Assembly: GCA_002869185.1 (NCBI GenBank)
Contig: PKTN01000005.1
Location: forward strand, 124,001 to 188,000
DNA: 64,000 bases
Origin: Denitrovibrio sp.
GTDB lineage: Bacteria; Chrysiogenota; Deferribacteres; Deferribacterales; Geovibrionaceae
Direction: 5' to 3'
This document shows positions 18,090 through 27,966 of the stretch, one piece after another (positions within the stretch are counted from its first letter, which is position 1; each line of letters begins with the position of its first letter). Under the pieces are notes generated by a model. That model saw nothing but the letters and a program-made list of their open reading frames with translations, made no database searches and was not told the origin of the DNA. The position numbers and the translations under genes were made by a program.

Positions 18090-18977
18090 TTACTTTTCAG
18101 CCTTGATAGTTTGGCTGAGGATATTATCTGCTATAGCTTTAAAAGCGTTCGCCGTCGGGGTATCTTTAACTTCAAGCACATAAGGCTTTCCGCTATCTCC
18201 CTGAACAACAACCATAGGATCGATTGGCACACGACCGAGGAAATTAACATTCATCTCTTTCGCTGCCTTCTCTCCGCCACCACTTTTAAAAAGGTCTACT
18301 GTTTCGCTACAGTGTGGACAAACAAGACCTGACATGTTCTCAACTATTCCATAAACAGGGATATCGAGTTTGCCAGCGAAAGTTACTGATTTTCTAGAGT
18401 CAAGGAGTGCAACCTCTTGTGGAGTTGTGACTATCACAGTTCCATCAACATTACCTTTACCTATTATGTGAGCAACAGAGAGTGGTTCATCACCTGTGCC
18501 AGGTGGTAGGTCGATAATAAGGAAATCAAGATCACCCCATTCAACCTCACTCATAAACTGCTCTATCATTCCGTGTTTAACAGGTGCACGCCAAATAACA
18601 GCGTCATCGTCATCACGAACAAGAAAACCGACAGACATGATCTTAAGCCCTTCTTCAGATTCAAAAGGGAGCAGACCGTTCTCGTCACTAAGAACACCTT
18701 TTTGTGTCAGCCCAAACATCTTTGGGATGTTAGGACCGTGGATATCAGCATCGAGGATACCAAAACTAAAGCCAAGAGCATTCAGTGTCGCAGCGAGAGA
18801 TACGCTGACAGTTGATTTACCAACTCCACCCTTCCCACTCATAACCATTATCTTATATTTGATTTTAGACAGTCTTGCAGTCAGCATAGCCTGTGTATGC
18901 TGTTTCTTTTCGTCTGGGCTACAGTTACTATCTGAACTGCATGAATTGCAAGAACCGTCAGTACTACAACTACTCAT
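18090..18977 (-). CDS. mrp: Mrp/NBP35-family Fe-S cluster carrier ATPase
   Basis: 295-residue P-loop protein of the MinD/ParA superfamily that holds and transfers [4Fe-4S] clusters. The deviant Walker A is MSGKGGVGKST, the switch region is LDADIHGPN, and the C-terminal bridging CxxC is in GLVCPHCSE. The N-terminus has four Cys (residues 4, 10, 13, 19), like the NBP35 N-terminal cluster site, rather than the DUF59 domain of E. coli Mrp. It is monocistronic, with a promoter region shared with the receiver-domain gene. Confidence 0.95.
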   Translation of the reverse strand: MSSCSTDGSCNSCSSDSNCSPDEKKQHTQAMLTARLSKIKYKIMVMSGKGGVGKSTVSVSLAATLNALGFSFGILDADIHGPNIPKMFGLTQKGVLSDENGLLPFESEEGLKIMSVGFLVRDDDDAVIWRAPVKHGMIEQFMSEVEWGDLDFLIIDLPPGTGDEPLSVAHIIGKGNVDGTVIVTTPQEVALLDSRKSVTFAGKLDIPVYGIVENMSGLVCPHCSETVDLFKSGGGEKAAKEMNVNFLGRVPIDPMVVVQGDSGKPYVLEVKDTPTANAFKAIADNILSQTIKAEK

Positions 18978-19146
18978 TTAAAATACCTCCGTAGTTTCAA
19001 AACCGATCAGATTCAAATATATAAACAATCGAATATTATTGCCAGATTTTTTTCATTTTGTTTGATTTTTCTGGGTCTATAATTATTTTTATTGCCTCAA
19101 TGGAAAGAAAAGACTAGTATGTATATTAATAAACAAAGGGATTCCA

Positions 19147-19557
19147 ATGAACACAGAATACATAAAAGATGTTGAGCTACTTAAGCAATTCTCTGTAATG
19201 CACGTTGAGGACGACACAAGCGTACGCGAAAGCCTTATGCGTTTCCTCAAGAGGAGATTCAACACTATTTATTCAGCCAAAGACGGTGCAGAAGGCTTTG
19301 ACCTATACATGGAAAATAAGCCAGACATTATCATCACAGACATCCAGATGCCTATCATGGACGGTATTGAAATGTCTCGTCGAATCAAAGAACAAGACAG
19401 CGACGCCCTTATCATAGTAACAACAGCGTTCAACGAGAAGCCATATCTTGAAAAAGCTCAAGAGATTGGCATTACTGAATACCTTAAAAAACCTGTTGTA
19501 AAAGATGACATTATGCAGGCTCTCCGCAATTGCGCTGACATTTTAAACAACAGATAA
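19147..19557 (+). CDS. Stand-alone response-regulator receiver domain
   Basis: 136 residues forming one CheY-like receiver and nothing else. The acidic pocket is in VMHVEDD, the phosphoacceptor Asp in IITDIQMP, the switch Thr in IIVTTAF, and the Lys in YLKKPV. It has no output domain, so it probably acts by binding a partner, or as a phosphorelay sink. No histidine kinase is adjacent. The coding strand is unusually rich in clean codons, suggesting good expression (impression only). Confidence 0.93.
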   Translation: MNTEYIKDVELLKQFSVMHVEDDTSVRESLMRFLKRRFNTIYSAKDGAEGFDLYMENKPDIIITDIQMPIMDGIEMSRRIKEQDSDALIIVTTAFNEKPYLEKAQEIGITEYLKKPVVKDDIMQALRNCADILNNR

Positions 19558-19561
19558 TTTT

Positions 19562-19730
19562 AATAATTTTTCAGTTCTAGGAAAATTATTCTCTCGTTCT
19601 GCTTAGCAAAGCCAAGAATCACTCTCACTACGTTGAAACTTACGCAAAATGAATTTTACTCCTGTTCTCTCCGTGAACCACATCCTGTGGTTGATTAATT
19701 TTAATTATTTCTCAGTCCTAGAAAAAGTCC
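19562..19730. repeat. Dispersed structured element, copy 2 plus extra stem-loop
   Basis: The stem-loop with loop AGTTCTA (19573-19579), then CTCTCAC, CTCTCCGTGA and the palindrome AACCACATCCTGTGGTT (19676-19692). The order and spacing match copy 1 (131 against 128 bp). The palindrome arms differ from copy 1 but remain complementary. A further loop AGTCCTA lies at 19714-19720. Confidence 0.7.
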
Positions 19731-19837
19731 TGTCATACTTAGCATAGCGAAGTGTATCTAATTTATCAGATTATTTAAAGGCTGAGATTCTCACGTCGAA
19801 GCTACACTTATCATCAGAATGCCTTGCATATAATATT

Positions 19838-19890
19838 ATATCAGGCGAACAACGTGAGCCGAAAGAGTGTGGTAGCACAAAACATTATCT
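19838..19890 (-). repeat. 45-bp dispersed repeat, copy B
   Basis: Minus strand reads TGTGCTACCACACTCTTTCG then GCTCACGTTGTTCGCCTGAT, the clearest copy of the family. Confidence 0.65.
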
Positions 19891-19941
19891 CGAAACATAA
19901 AGCCCGTCGGTGCTGATCGACATATCCACCCCTGCTAGGGG

Positions 19942-20142
19942 TTAGCCGCCGCCTACGAAGCGTATAAGTTCGATAACGTCACCATCTTTTGTTTGGGTTG
20001 CGCCATAAGTGGATTTATCTGGCAAGTCTCCATTAATCTCAACAACAACAGTCTCTCTTTTCATATCATATTTATCTATTAACTCGTTAAATGTAAGTGG
20101 AGCCTCAAGCTCAACCGTCTCACCATTTAGCATTATCTTCAT
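19942..20142 (-). CDS. thiS: Sulfur carrier protein ThiS
   Basis: 66-residue ubiquitin-fold protein ending in the required Gly-Gly (RFVGGG). As a C-terminal thiocarboxylate it supplies sulfur for the thiazole ring of thiamine. The ATG at 20142 is chosen over a longer frame because GGAGG lies just upstream and the protein then begins MKIMLNGE, as in the family. It starts one base after the thiF stop, so it is coupled to thiF. Confidence 0.93.
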   Translation of the reverse strand: MKIMLNGETVELEAPLTFNELIDKYDMKRETVVVEINGDLPDKSTYGATQTKDGDVIELIRFVGGG

Positions 20143-20143
20143 A

Positions 20144-20953
20144 TCAATCCTCCAAAATATCAGCAAGCACATGACGCACTGCAATATTAGCCTGTATACC
20201 AGCGGCGATGGTCACTCTAGTAGACATAAGTCCACGTCCAATCTTCGCCTCCGCCTCAAAATCCCCAACAAGTGACACATTTCGTCCAACGCTAACAACC
20301 TTAAAGCTTTCATGAGAGCCCAGCCCAGCCACACCACTAGCACCTACAATATGTGCATCAGGATAAGCACGAGCTGCTTCCATTATAAACATAGCCTTTG
20401 TCTCAGCACCATCGAATGCTTCGATTATAACATCACAGCCATCAAAAAGACCTGTAATATTAGACTTCTCAATGAATATATCTCTCATGTCATATTTTAT
20501 AAATGGGTTAACCCTTTTTAGGTTTTCATGGGTTGCATCCGTCTTCTTCATCCCAATCTGGTCTATATAATATTGTTGTCTGTTAATATTAGACGGAATG
20601 ATCACGTCGTAATCTATAAGTATCAACTCTCCAACACCCATTCTAGCAAGAGCAAGTGCGATGTTTGAACCGAGTCCGCCAAGCCCACAAACAGCCATTT
20701 TACACTCTGCCAGTCTTTTTGCGACCTTTGGAGTATGTCTAGCAGTCAAAAGATACTTTATTTCTCCCTCTCCAAGTTTCTCGCCCCGCTTAATCAGATA
20801 GACAGAATCACCAGCTGTAATCTTGCTATCTGACTTAACTATATGACCGTTTTGTATGATGATGTCTGCATCGCTTTTATACTTTGCGCACAGATCACCA
20901 GCAGTCGTTTTATCATCTATATTTATCTCTGTTTCGTTAACTCTAATCTGCAA
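20144..20953 (-). CDS. thiF: ThiS adenylyltransferase ThiF with N-terminal ThiS-like domain
   Basis: 269 residues. The N-terminal 60 form a ThiS-like beta-grasp domain without the terminal Gly-Gly (MQIRVNETEINIDD to VYLIKRGEKL). The remainder is an E1-like Rossmann domain with CGLGGLGSNIA for ATP and NINRQQYY, the conserved Arg/Asn region. It adenylates the C-terminus of ThiS. This fused form (TIGR02354 type) is common in anaerobes. The usual CxxC zinc pairs of E. coli ThiF are absent. It overlaps comEC by 11 bases. Confidence 0.92.
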   Translation of the reverse strand: MQIRVNETEINIDDKTTAGDLCAKYKSDADIIIQNGHIVKSDSKITAGDSVYLIKRGEKLGEGEIKYLLTARHTPKVAKRLAECKMAVCGLGGLGSNIALALARMGVGELILIDYDVIIPSNINRQQYYIDQIGMKKTDATHENLKRVNPFIKYDMRDIFIEKSNITGLFDGCDVIIEAFDGAETKAMFIMEAARAYPDAHIVGASGVAGLGSHESFKVVSVGRNVSLVGDFEAEAKIGRGLMSTRVTIAAGIQANIAVRHVLADILED

Positions 20954-22634
20954 TTTTCAAATCCCCTGTTTCATTCAAAATATATGTTTTGTCTGTCTTG
21001 CATCTGTTCTTATAAAGTATATGTACTTTATCGTCATCACACTTATAGGTATTAGATCTAGTATGATATATAGCTTTGCATTTTTCATCAATACCTTTTA
21101 CACACATCCAGCCATAGTCCCCGTTCTCTTCTGCTATAGGTATGAAAACATTCTCTGTGCCATAAATATTTATACTACCCGAATCAGCAGATTCCACGCC
21201 CAGAGTTGCTAGATACGGCAAGAAGCTATAAATAAAACTACCGTGATCCCCTTTGTAAAATATATGCGTTTTATCATCCACAATAACAAAACCTTTTGAT
21301 TTACCCATATTAGGAACATACCCACCTTTACTAACATTCGCAGGGATATAGGGGATAAACAACAATAAAAAACAAGCCCAAAATATTCTAAGTCTGATGC
21401 ACAAAATTAGAAAAATGCCCATAAGGATAGCCCATACCAGCTCTGTCTTATAAAGGGTAAACATAAAACTGAGTTTATCCGCAAAAATATCAACCGCCAA
21501 TAAATGTAATTTCTCTAACAGGATGAGTGGCTCTAAAGATAATGACGGTATAAAGAGATATATGATGAAAACTATCACCTGTAACGACAATATAGGGATA
21601 AGTATCGGTGTTGATATCACTGAAGAGATATTGTATGAGCCGAATATAGTCGATGCCGCAGGGATTATAAACGCTGTAGCAACCAAGCCGACCATAAAAG
21701 GGCTTAACAAACGACGAACTCTTATCATATCCATATGCAAAAGCCCATATACAGCGGAAAAAGATAGCAGAAATGATGGAGACGCTATCATATTTGGTGA
21801 TATGAGGATAAACAGACCTGCAAAAAATAAAAGTAGCTTCTTAAAATCTGTCCCATAATCCACAACCCTAGCCACCGCCACAGATACACCAATAAGCCCA
21901 GCCCGAAGAACGGGGATCTTAAATCCTGTAAACGGTATCAAAGCAAACAACATGCAAGACACAAATACTAAACGCACCTTATAAGGCAGAAAAGATAGCA
22001 AAAAGAAACAAACCATACCATATAGACCGACATGTAAACCAGATATCGCAAGAAGATGACCTAGACCAGTAAGGAAATATTTATCTGTTGTATCTGACTC
22101 TAGATATTTTTTATCTCCGAGGACAACCCCCTGTGTAAGCCTCAGTTTTCCACCTGAACTCTCGAAAAGCCTTTCAGATAGATTCTGGCGATAATTCAAT
22201 ATAGTACTTATAAATGGTATAGAGAGTTGATAACCATCTTTGTCAGCTATAAAATACCCTCTTGAAAACCGACCATCAGGTTCACCTGAGTATTTTCTCT
22301 TAGTAAATCCGCCTGTTATTATGTCACCCGGTGAAAGATACTGACTACTTACAAGTGTCCCGCCTGTGGTTAAATAAACTCTTTTGGACCCATCATCAGA
22401 TTTAACCCCAGTGATTAGCAGACTATTAATAGAGAATAGATGTAACGCCAATATCAATACCGCGATAAAAAAACCTGACTTTTTTTTAATAAAAATAATA
22501 GGGAGCAAAAAGGCGGTTGTAATAGTTAAAAAGTGATTGGGATAAAAGACAAAAGCAGCACTTACGGACAATAGAAAGAAAATCTCTACCTTTCCGACCC
22601 CAAGCACAAACATCTGGTAAATAAGTCTTTTCAT
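20943..22634 (-). CDS. comEC: ComEC/Rec2-type DNA uptake channel, no metallo-beta-lactamase domain
   Basis: 563-residue inner-membrane protein. An N-terminal OB-like DUF4131 region (about 40-140) is followed by the Competence domain with the hallmark LLAISGLHVGLYG and many helices. The C-terminal 110 residues do not contain the HxHxDH motif of the usual nuclease-like domain and are short, so the protein lacks that domain. The expected role is to carry single-stranded DNA across the inner membrane. It is divergent from dnaE; the start at 22634 has AAAGGGGAATA upstream. Other com genes are not in the window. Confidence 0.9.
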   Translation of the reverse strand: MKRLIYQMFVLGVGKVEIFFLLSVSAAFVFYPNHFLTITTAFLLPIIFIKKKSGFFIAVLILALHLFSINSLLITGVKSDDGSKRVYLTTGGTLVSSQYLSPGDIITGGFTKRKYSGEPDGRFSRGYFIADKDGYQLSIPFISTILNYRQNLSERLFESSGGKLRLTQGVVLGDKKYLESDTTDKYFLTGLGHLLAISGLHVGLYGMVCFFLLSFLPYKVRLVFVSCMLFALIPFTGFKIPVLRAGLIGVSVAVARVVDYGTDFKKLLLFFAGLFILISPNMIASPSFLLSFSAVYGLLHMDMIRVRRLLSPFMVGLVATAFIIPAASTIFGSYNISSVISTPILIPILSLQVIVFIIYLFIPSLSLEPLILLEKLHLLAVDIFADKLSFMFTLYKTELVWAILMGIFLILCIRLRIFWACFLLLFIPYIPANVSKGGYVPNMGKSKGFVIVDDKTHIFYKGDHGSFIYSFLPYLATLGVESADSGSINIYGTENVFIPIAEENGDYGWMCVKGIDEKCKAIYHTRSNTYKCDDDKVHILYKNRCKTDKTYILNETGDLKIAD

Positions 22635-22735
22635 TATTCCCCTTTCCCTATTGGTTTAACAATTGTATTGCATTTATGGTTTCATTCATAGTCTAGTTTT
22701 GTTAGAATTATCTATTAATAAAACTGGAATACTAA

Positions 22736-25700
22736 ATGAGCAAAAGCAACGATTTTGTACATCTTCATTTACATACACAATACTCGCTACTAGACGGTGC
22801 TGTCCTAGTTGGCGACCTGATGGAAAAGATAAAAAAGACTGGCATGACTCCTATGGTTGGGATATCTGACCACGGAACAATGCACGGTATAGTCGATTTT
22901 TATCGTCAGGCTCTCGCAAACGATATTAAGCCTATCCTTGGTTGTGAAGTATATGTCGCCCCAGACAATCGCTTCAACACTAGCTACGAACGTGGACAAG
23001 ACAAGAACCACCACCTTGTTTTACAAGCAGAGAGTAACAAAGGTTTATCAAACCTACAAAAGTTAGTCTCCCGTGCTCAGTTCGAGGGTTTCCACTATAA
23101 ACCAAGAATCGACAAAGAACTTCTAGCTGAATATTCAGAAGGAATTATTGGGCTTTCAGCTTGTCTCGCAGGTGAAGTACCGCGTAAACTCATGCGCGAA
23201 CAATACGACGAGGCTGTAATTGCTGCTCACGAGTACCGCGATATCCTAGGCAAGGACAACTTCTTTTTAGAAATACAAGAAAACGGTATTGAAGAGCAGT
23301 TGATGGTAAACAGGAATCTCATTAAAATGTCTCGTGAATCTGGCATCCCTCTGGTTGCGACAAACGACTGTCACTACCTAAACAAAGGGGATCACCTCTC
23401 CCATGAGATACTTATATGCATACAAACCCAATCAACAATAAATAGCCCTAATAGATTCGAGATACACTCTGATCAACTATGGGTCAAAACTGGCGAAGAG
23501 ATGTGGAGAGCTTTTGGTGAAGTACCAGATGCACTAACAAACACAGTAGAAATTGCGAATAGATGTAGTACTAATATAGAATTCGGTAACCTACACCTCC
23601 CTGACTATGACGTGCCAGAGGGCTACACAATTGAGAGTTACCTGCTCCACCTCGCAAGGAAAGGTCTGCACGAAAAGCTTGCTAAAGTACCAGCGGAAAA
23701 ACACGAAAACTATTACAAAAGACTAGATGATGAGATGGCTGTCATCTGTGGAAAAAACTTCGCAGGTTACTTCCTCATTGTTTGGGACTTTATGAATTAC
23801 TCTCGCAGAGTAGGTATCCCAGTTGGACCTGGGCGTGGTTCTGGTGCTGGCTCTATTGTCGCATATACTCTAGGAATCACAGACCTTGATCCACTCGAAT
23901 TCAATCTCCTCTTTGAAAGATTTCTCAATCCTGAAAGATCGTCCATGCCCGATTTTGATATCGACTTTTGTGTTCGTGGACGTGAGCAGGTTATTAAATA
24001 TGTACGTGAAAAATATGGTGACGACAGAGTTTCTATGATCATTACCTTTGGTAAGCTCCAAGGTAGGTCTACCGTCCGTGACGTTGGTAGAGTCCTTGAG
24101 GTTCCATTGCCGATAGTTGATAAGCTAGCTAAAGCTATCCCACCAGACCCAGGGATGACACTCCGCAAAGCACTGAAAAAGGATGACGAACTTAAGAAAG
24201 TTTTCCAAGCAGTTGATGGTGGTGAAACTATACTGAACCATGCCGTTAAGCTTGAGGGCTTGATTCGTAACACAGGTATGCACGCTGCTGGTGTTATTAT
24301 CGCTGACAAGCCTCTAAATGAATACGTGCCTCTGTCCAGAGGTCAAAACAATGAAGTTATATGCCAGTTTGAAAAAGACACGGCAGAAAGTGTTGGTCTT
24401 GTTAAGTTCGACTTCCTCGGACTAAACAACCTCACTATCATCGATGAAGCTGTCAAACAGATCAAAAAGAACAGAGGGGAAGACCTAGATATTTCAAATA
24501 TCCCTCTTGATAATAAAGAAGTCTTCGAACTACTCAGCAGAGGTGACGCTACAGGTGTCTTCCAGCTAGAGAGTTCGGGCATGAAAAACCTCCTCAGAAA
24601 GCTTAAACCTGAGTGTTTCGAAGATATTATTGCGCTTGTAGCTCTATACCGTCCAGGTCCTATGGAATCAGGGATGCTTGATTCCTTCGTAAAAAGGAAA
24701 TACGGAGAAGAGGCGATAGATTTCATTTTTCCTGATCTCGAAGAGATACTTAAAGAGACCAGAGGGGTTGTTATATACCAAGAGCAAGTTATGCAGATCG
24801 CCCAGATCATCGGTGGATATTCGCTCGGTTCTGCGGACAACCTCCGTCGAGCTATGGGTAAAAAGAAAGAATCCGAGATGGCACGTCAAAAAGAGTTCTT
24901 CCTATATGGCGATGGCAAAACTATCCCCGGTGCAAAAGAGCGTGGCTACGACATGGTCAAGGCGGAAGATTTATTTGATAAGCTGGCGAAATTTGCTGGA
25001 TACGGGTTCAACAAATCTCACTCAGCAGCCTATGCACTCATTTCTTATCAAACAGCTTACCTTAAAGCTCTTTACCCTGTTGAGTATATGGCTGCTATCC
25101 TCTCATGTGAGATAGATAAGGGAGAAAAGATCGTTACATTCACCGAAGAGTGTAAATCTATGGGGATCGAAGTCCTCCCACCTAACGTAAATAAATCTTG
25201 AACTTCATTTGAAATTGAAGGGACATCAATCCACTTCGGACTCGGCGCTATCAAAGGTGTTGGCTGTGCGGCTATCGACTCTGCACTTGCTGAACGCACC
25301 GAAAATGGCGAGTTCAAACATATATATGACTTTTGCGAAAGAGTAGATCTTCGCGCTTGTAATAGGCGAGTACTAGAAGCACTAGTGAAGGCTGGTGCAT
25401 TCGACTGTATGGGTAAAAACCGTAGACAACACCTACAGGTGCTAGATCAAGCTCTAGAAGAGGGTCAAAGAAAACAAAAGATGAAGAATCAGGGAATTAT
25501 CTCCATTGAGGCGTTCCTTATGGATGATGATGAAGAGGAAGAAGAATTCTTTTATCCTGATGTGGAAGAAATGCCAGAGAATGAGCTCCTTAAAATGGAG
25601 AAAGAGGTTCTCGATTTTTATATCTCTAACCACCCACTAGCTATATATAACAGTATCCTAAAGACCTTCACCATACCACTTGGTGAAACCCAAGCTCCAG

Positions 25701-26266
25701 ATAGTGAGGGGGACGTCGTTGTTGGTGGTCTAGTGAAAAACGTTAAGCGAATAGTCACAAAGAAGAAGGGCGACAAGATGGCTTTTGTAAACCTTGAGGA
25801 CATGGACTCAGAGGTTGAGGTTGTTGTCTTCCCTAGAACTTTTGAAGCGTATAATAGACACCTCGAAAATGACAAGATAGTCATTATCGCTGGTAAGATA
25901 GACAAAAAAGAGGACAGCTCGGTCATTATCGCTGATAAAATTTTTGACGTAACCGAGGCTATGGAAATGCTCACCAAGCACGTCACAATCAACCTATCAT
26001 CGGTAGGTATGACAGCAGAAATGATAAGCAAGATAAAGACATTAATAGGGACTCATCACGGTGAAGTTCCAGTTAAACTTAGGCTAGAGCGACCTAAAGC
26101 TTTTGCCGCATATATTCAGACTGGTCAGGACTTTTGTATAAAACCCGGCTATGATTTTTTCAACGAGATAGACAATCTACTCGGCAAAGACAGGTACGAG
26201 ATTTCGTCAAAACCGTATGTACATGAAGAGCGTAAGAAACGCTACCAAAGCAACAAATCAGCGTGA
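22736..26266 (+). pseudogene. dnaE: DNA polymerase III alpha subunit, interrupted by an in-frame TGA
   Basis: Replicative polymerase catalytic subunit, 1176 codons in one frame with a single TGA at 25199-25201 (codon 822). Upstream of the stop are the PHP domain (FVHLHLHTQYSLLDG), the palm with PDFDIDF and the GFNKSHSAAYA motif. The sequence resumes without any gap (TSFEIEGTSIHFGLGAIKGVG region, then helix-hairpin-helix and an OB-fold). Total length is normal for DnaE1. The affected codon lies in the NVNKS-x-TSFEIEG segment, a loop just after PPNVN. The gene's own terminator is TGA (26264). Cause unresolved: sequencing error, mutation or readthrough. Labelled pseudogene only because the frame is broken; the gene is probably needed for life. 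Confidence 0.9.
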
Positions 26267-26274
26267 GGTAACAA

Positions 26275-27069
26275 ATGTTTAAAGCGTTAACAATAGCAGG
26301 TTCCGACTCAGGCGGAGGGGCTGGCATTCAGGCTGATTTAAAATCATTTAGCGCAAATGGCGTATTCGGAATGTCCGCTATCACAGCTATCACAGCTCAA
26401 AACACCACTGGTGTTCAAGGCTATGTTGATGTACCGCTCGAATATATCGGCATGCAGATCGACTCAGTATTTTCTGATATATTCCCTGATGCTGTCAAGA
26501 CTGGTATGCTCTCAAACCCTGACACAGTGGCACTAGTCGCTCAGAAGCTACACCACTATAAGGTAAAGAATCTCGTTGTTGATCCTGTCATGATAGCAAA
26601 AGGTGGTTCACCACTCCTAAAGGAAGAAGCTGTCCAAAATATGGTTGGGATGCTCTTTCCACAGGCGACGATCATCACTCCAAACATCCCTGAGGCTGAG
26701 TTTATTACGGGTAAAAAGATTGTTTCATCATCAGATATGCAAGAGATTTGCTTAGAACTTACCGACATGGGAGCGAAGTGTGTTCTTCTTAAAGGTGGGC
26801 ACATGGGGACTATTGAGGCGAATGATCTTTTATTTGATGGCGATGAGTTCCATACATTCACCTCAAAACGTATAGAGACTAAAAATACCCACGGAACTGG
26901 TTGCACTCTAGCGTCTGCTATAGCCGCCAACCTCGCAAAAGGTTTTTCTATCTATGAAGCTGTGTCTATGGCTAAAGAATACATTCAAGGTGCTATAGAA
27001 CATGCAGACGAGCTAAACATCGGCTCTGGTCACGGTCCTGTTCATCATTTTTACCGATTTAATAAATAG
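26275..27069 (+). CDS. thiD: Hydroxymethylpyrimidine/phosphomethylpyrimidine kinase
   Basis: Phosphorylates HMP and HMP-P for thiamine synthesis. 264 residues of the ribokinase fold: TIAGSDSGGGAGIQADLK at the N-terminus, VVDPVMIAKGG in the middle and the anion-hole THGTGCTLASAIAANLA near the C-terminus. It starts nine bases after dnaE and shares its transcript. Together with thiS-thiF this shows at least partial de novo thiamine synthesis. Confidence 0.96.
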   Translation: MFKALTIAGSDSGGGAGIQADLKSFSANGVFGMSAITAITAQNTTGVQGYVDVPLEYIGMQIDSVFSDIFPDAVKTGMLSNPDTVALVAQKLHHYKVKNLVVDPVMIAKGGSPLLKEEAVQNMVGMLFPQATIITPNIPEAEFITGKKIVSSSDMQEICLELTDMGAKCVLLKGGHMGTIEANDLLFDGDEFHTFTSKRIETKNTHGTGCTLASAIAANLAKGFSIYEAVSMAKEYIQGAIEHADELNIGSGHGPVHHFYRFNK

Positions 27070-27079
27070 GAGTTTTTAG

Positions 27080-27802
27080 ATGCCTACTATAGATCTTCAA
27101 CATATTACTGTAATCTATCCGCTTGCTAAAAAAGTCTACTTCAATAAAATGCCTATGAGAGATGCCGTTGAGGAAGCAGTAAATAATGGTTTAAATGAGA
27201 ACTCAGCAAAAGACTTAATCAACAATTTCAAGTCTATGTATGAAGGCAAGACTTATAAACGGACAAATAACAAAATAACCACAGAATATTTTATTGATCA
27301 TATATACAGCGACTTCGGTATATCATTTCTCAAAAATGCCCTAAATGCACTTGAAGGTAACATCAATTACTATGAATCCAAAAAACGAGGAAAACTTCGT
27401 ACACAAAGGAATATACTAGATAATTATTTAAAAAAACTAAAAAAGTCTGAACTTGTAACTATTTACCCAGATGAGATTTCTAATGAAATATTTCTTGAGG
27501 GATCAAAAAAACAAATATTTATTAATATATATAAGAGAAACCCTAACGCTAGAAATGAATGTATAGCATATCATAAACCTCTTTGTGCAATATGCCTATT
27601 TGACTTTAGCAAAACGTACGGAGTCATAGGTAAAGATTTCATACATGTACACCACATAAAAAACATATCAACCAACAAATCAGAATATGAAGTTGACCCC
27701 ATTAATGACTTAATCCCAGTATGCCCAAATTGCCATGCCATGCTACATAGAAAAAATCCTCCCTATACTATAGATGAGCTTAAGCTACTCTTACAAAAAT
27801 AG
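27080..27802 (+). CDS. HNH endonuclease
   Basis: 240 residues. The C-terminal third carries an HNH/ββα-metal domain: CAIC, then VHHIKNI with the general-base His, NDLIPVCPNC with the Asn, and CHAMLHR with the last His. The remainder (MRDAVEEAVNNGLNENSAKDLIN and onward) resembles N-terminal regions of lone McrA-type or HNH restriction endonucleases. No methylase or specificity gene is near. It is AT-richer than its neighbours (Asn/Lys/Ile heavy) and follows thiD by ten bases with AGGAG, so it is probably co-transcribed; lateral gain is likely. Substrate unknown; a modification-dependent nuclease is one possibility. Confidence 0.85.
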   Translation: MPTIDLQHITVIYPLAKKVYFNKMPMRDAVEEAVNNGLNENSAKDLINNFKSMYEGKTYKRTNNKITTEYFIDHIYSDFGISFLKNALNALEGNINYYESKKRGKLRTQRNILDNYLKKLKKSELVTIYPDEISNEIFLEGSKKQIFINIYKRNPNARNECIAYHKPLCAICLFDFSKTYGVIGKDFIHVHHIKNISTNKSEYEVDPINDLIPVCPNCHAMLHRKNPPYTIDELKLLLQK

Positions 27803-27830
27803 GAGCTACTATTCTAACTATATTCTTAAT

Positions 27831-27960
27831 GCTTCGAGATTTTTCGTTTTACTCATAATGCCAGTAACTTGACACAAAAAAGGGTTCTCAGAAGAGAACC
27901 CTTTATATTAGTTTGTCATAATTTAAGTGTGAGATTCTTCGCTTTCGCTCAGAATGACAT
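27831..27960. repeat. GAGATTCTTC...CAGAATGAC dispersed repeats
   Basis: An almost exact unit GAGATTCTTCGCTTTCGCTC followed by AGAATGAC at 27931-27958, plus a degenerate unit at about 27831-27860. This is a widespread intergenic motif in many bacteria. A transaldolase terminator lies between them. Confidence 0.75.
27876..27905 (-). terminator. Terminator of the transaldolase unit
   Basis: AAAGGGTTCTC / GAGAACCCTTT stem with an AGAA loop; on the minus strand it is followed by six T. Confidence 0.88.
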
Positions 27961-27966
27961 ATCTAC

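Larger units (their letters stand above)
19558..19941. other. 384-base gene-free region made of repeats
   Basis: No supported gene. It contains the second copy of the structured dispersed element (19562-19692), an extra AGTCCTA stem-loop (19706-19730), a degenerate GAGATTCTC...CAGAATGCC unit (19784-19822) and an inverted copy of the 45-bp repeat (19838-19890). A small CCCCTGCTAGGGG hairpin (about 19928-19940) abuts the thiS end and may terminate it. Confidence 0.7.

Noticed and set aside
19942-20184. ThiS with a 14-residue leader
   Set aside because: The leader overlaps thiF and the GGAGG site points to the ATG at 20142.
22635-22735. TPP riboswitch near thiamine genes
   Set aside because: Neither this region nor the thiS/thiF or thiD upstream areas show the conserved CTGAGA / ACCTGA boxes.
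25199-25245. Selenocysteine at the dnaE TGA
   Set aside because: Only a weak CTTCA/TGAAG stem follows, not SECIS-like, and the residue position has no known redox role. The gene's real terminator is also TGA.
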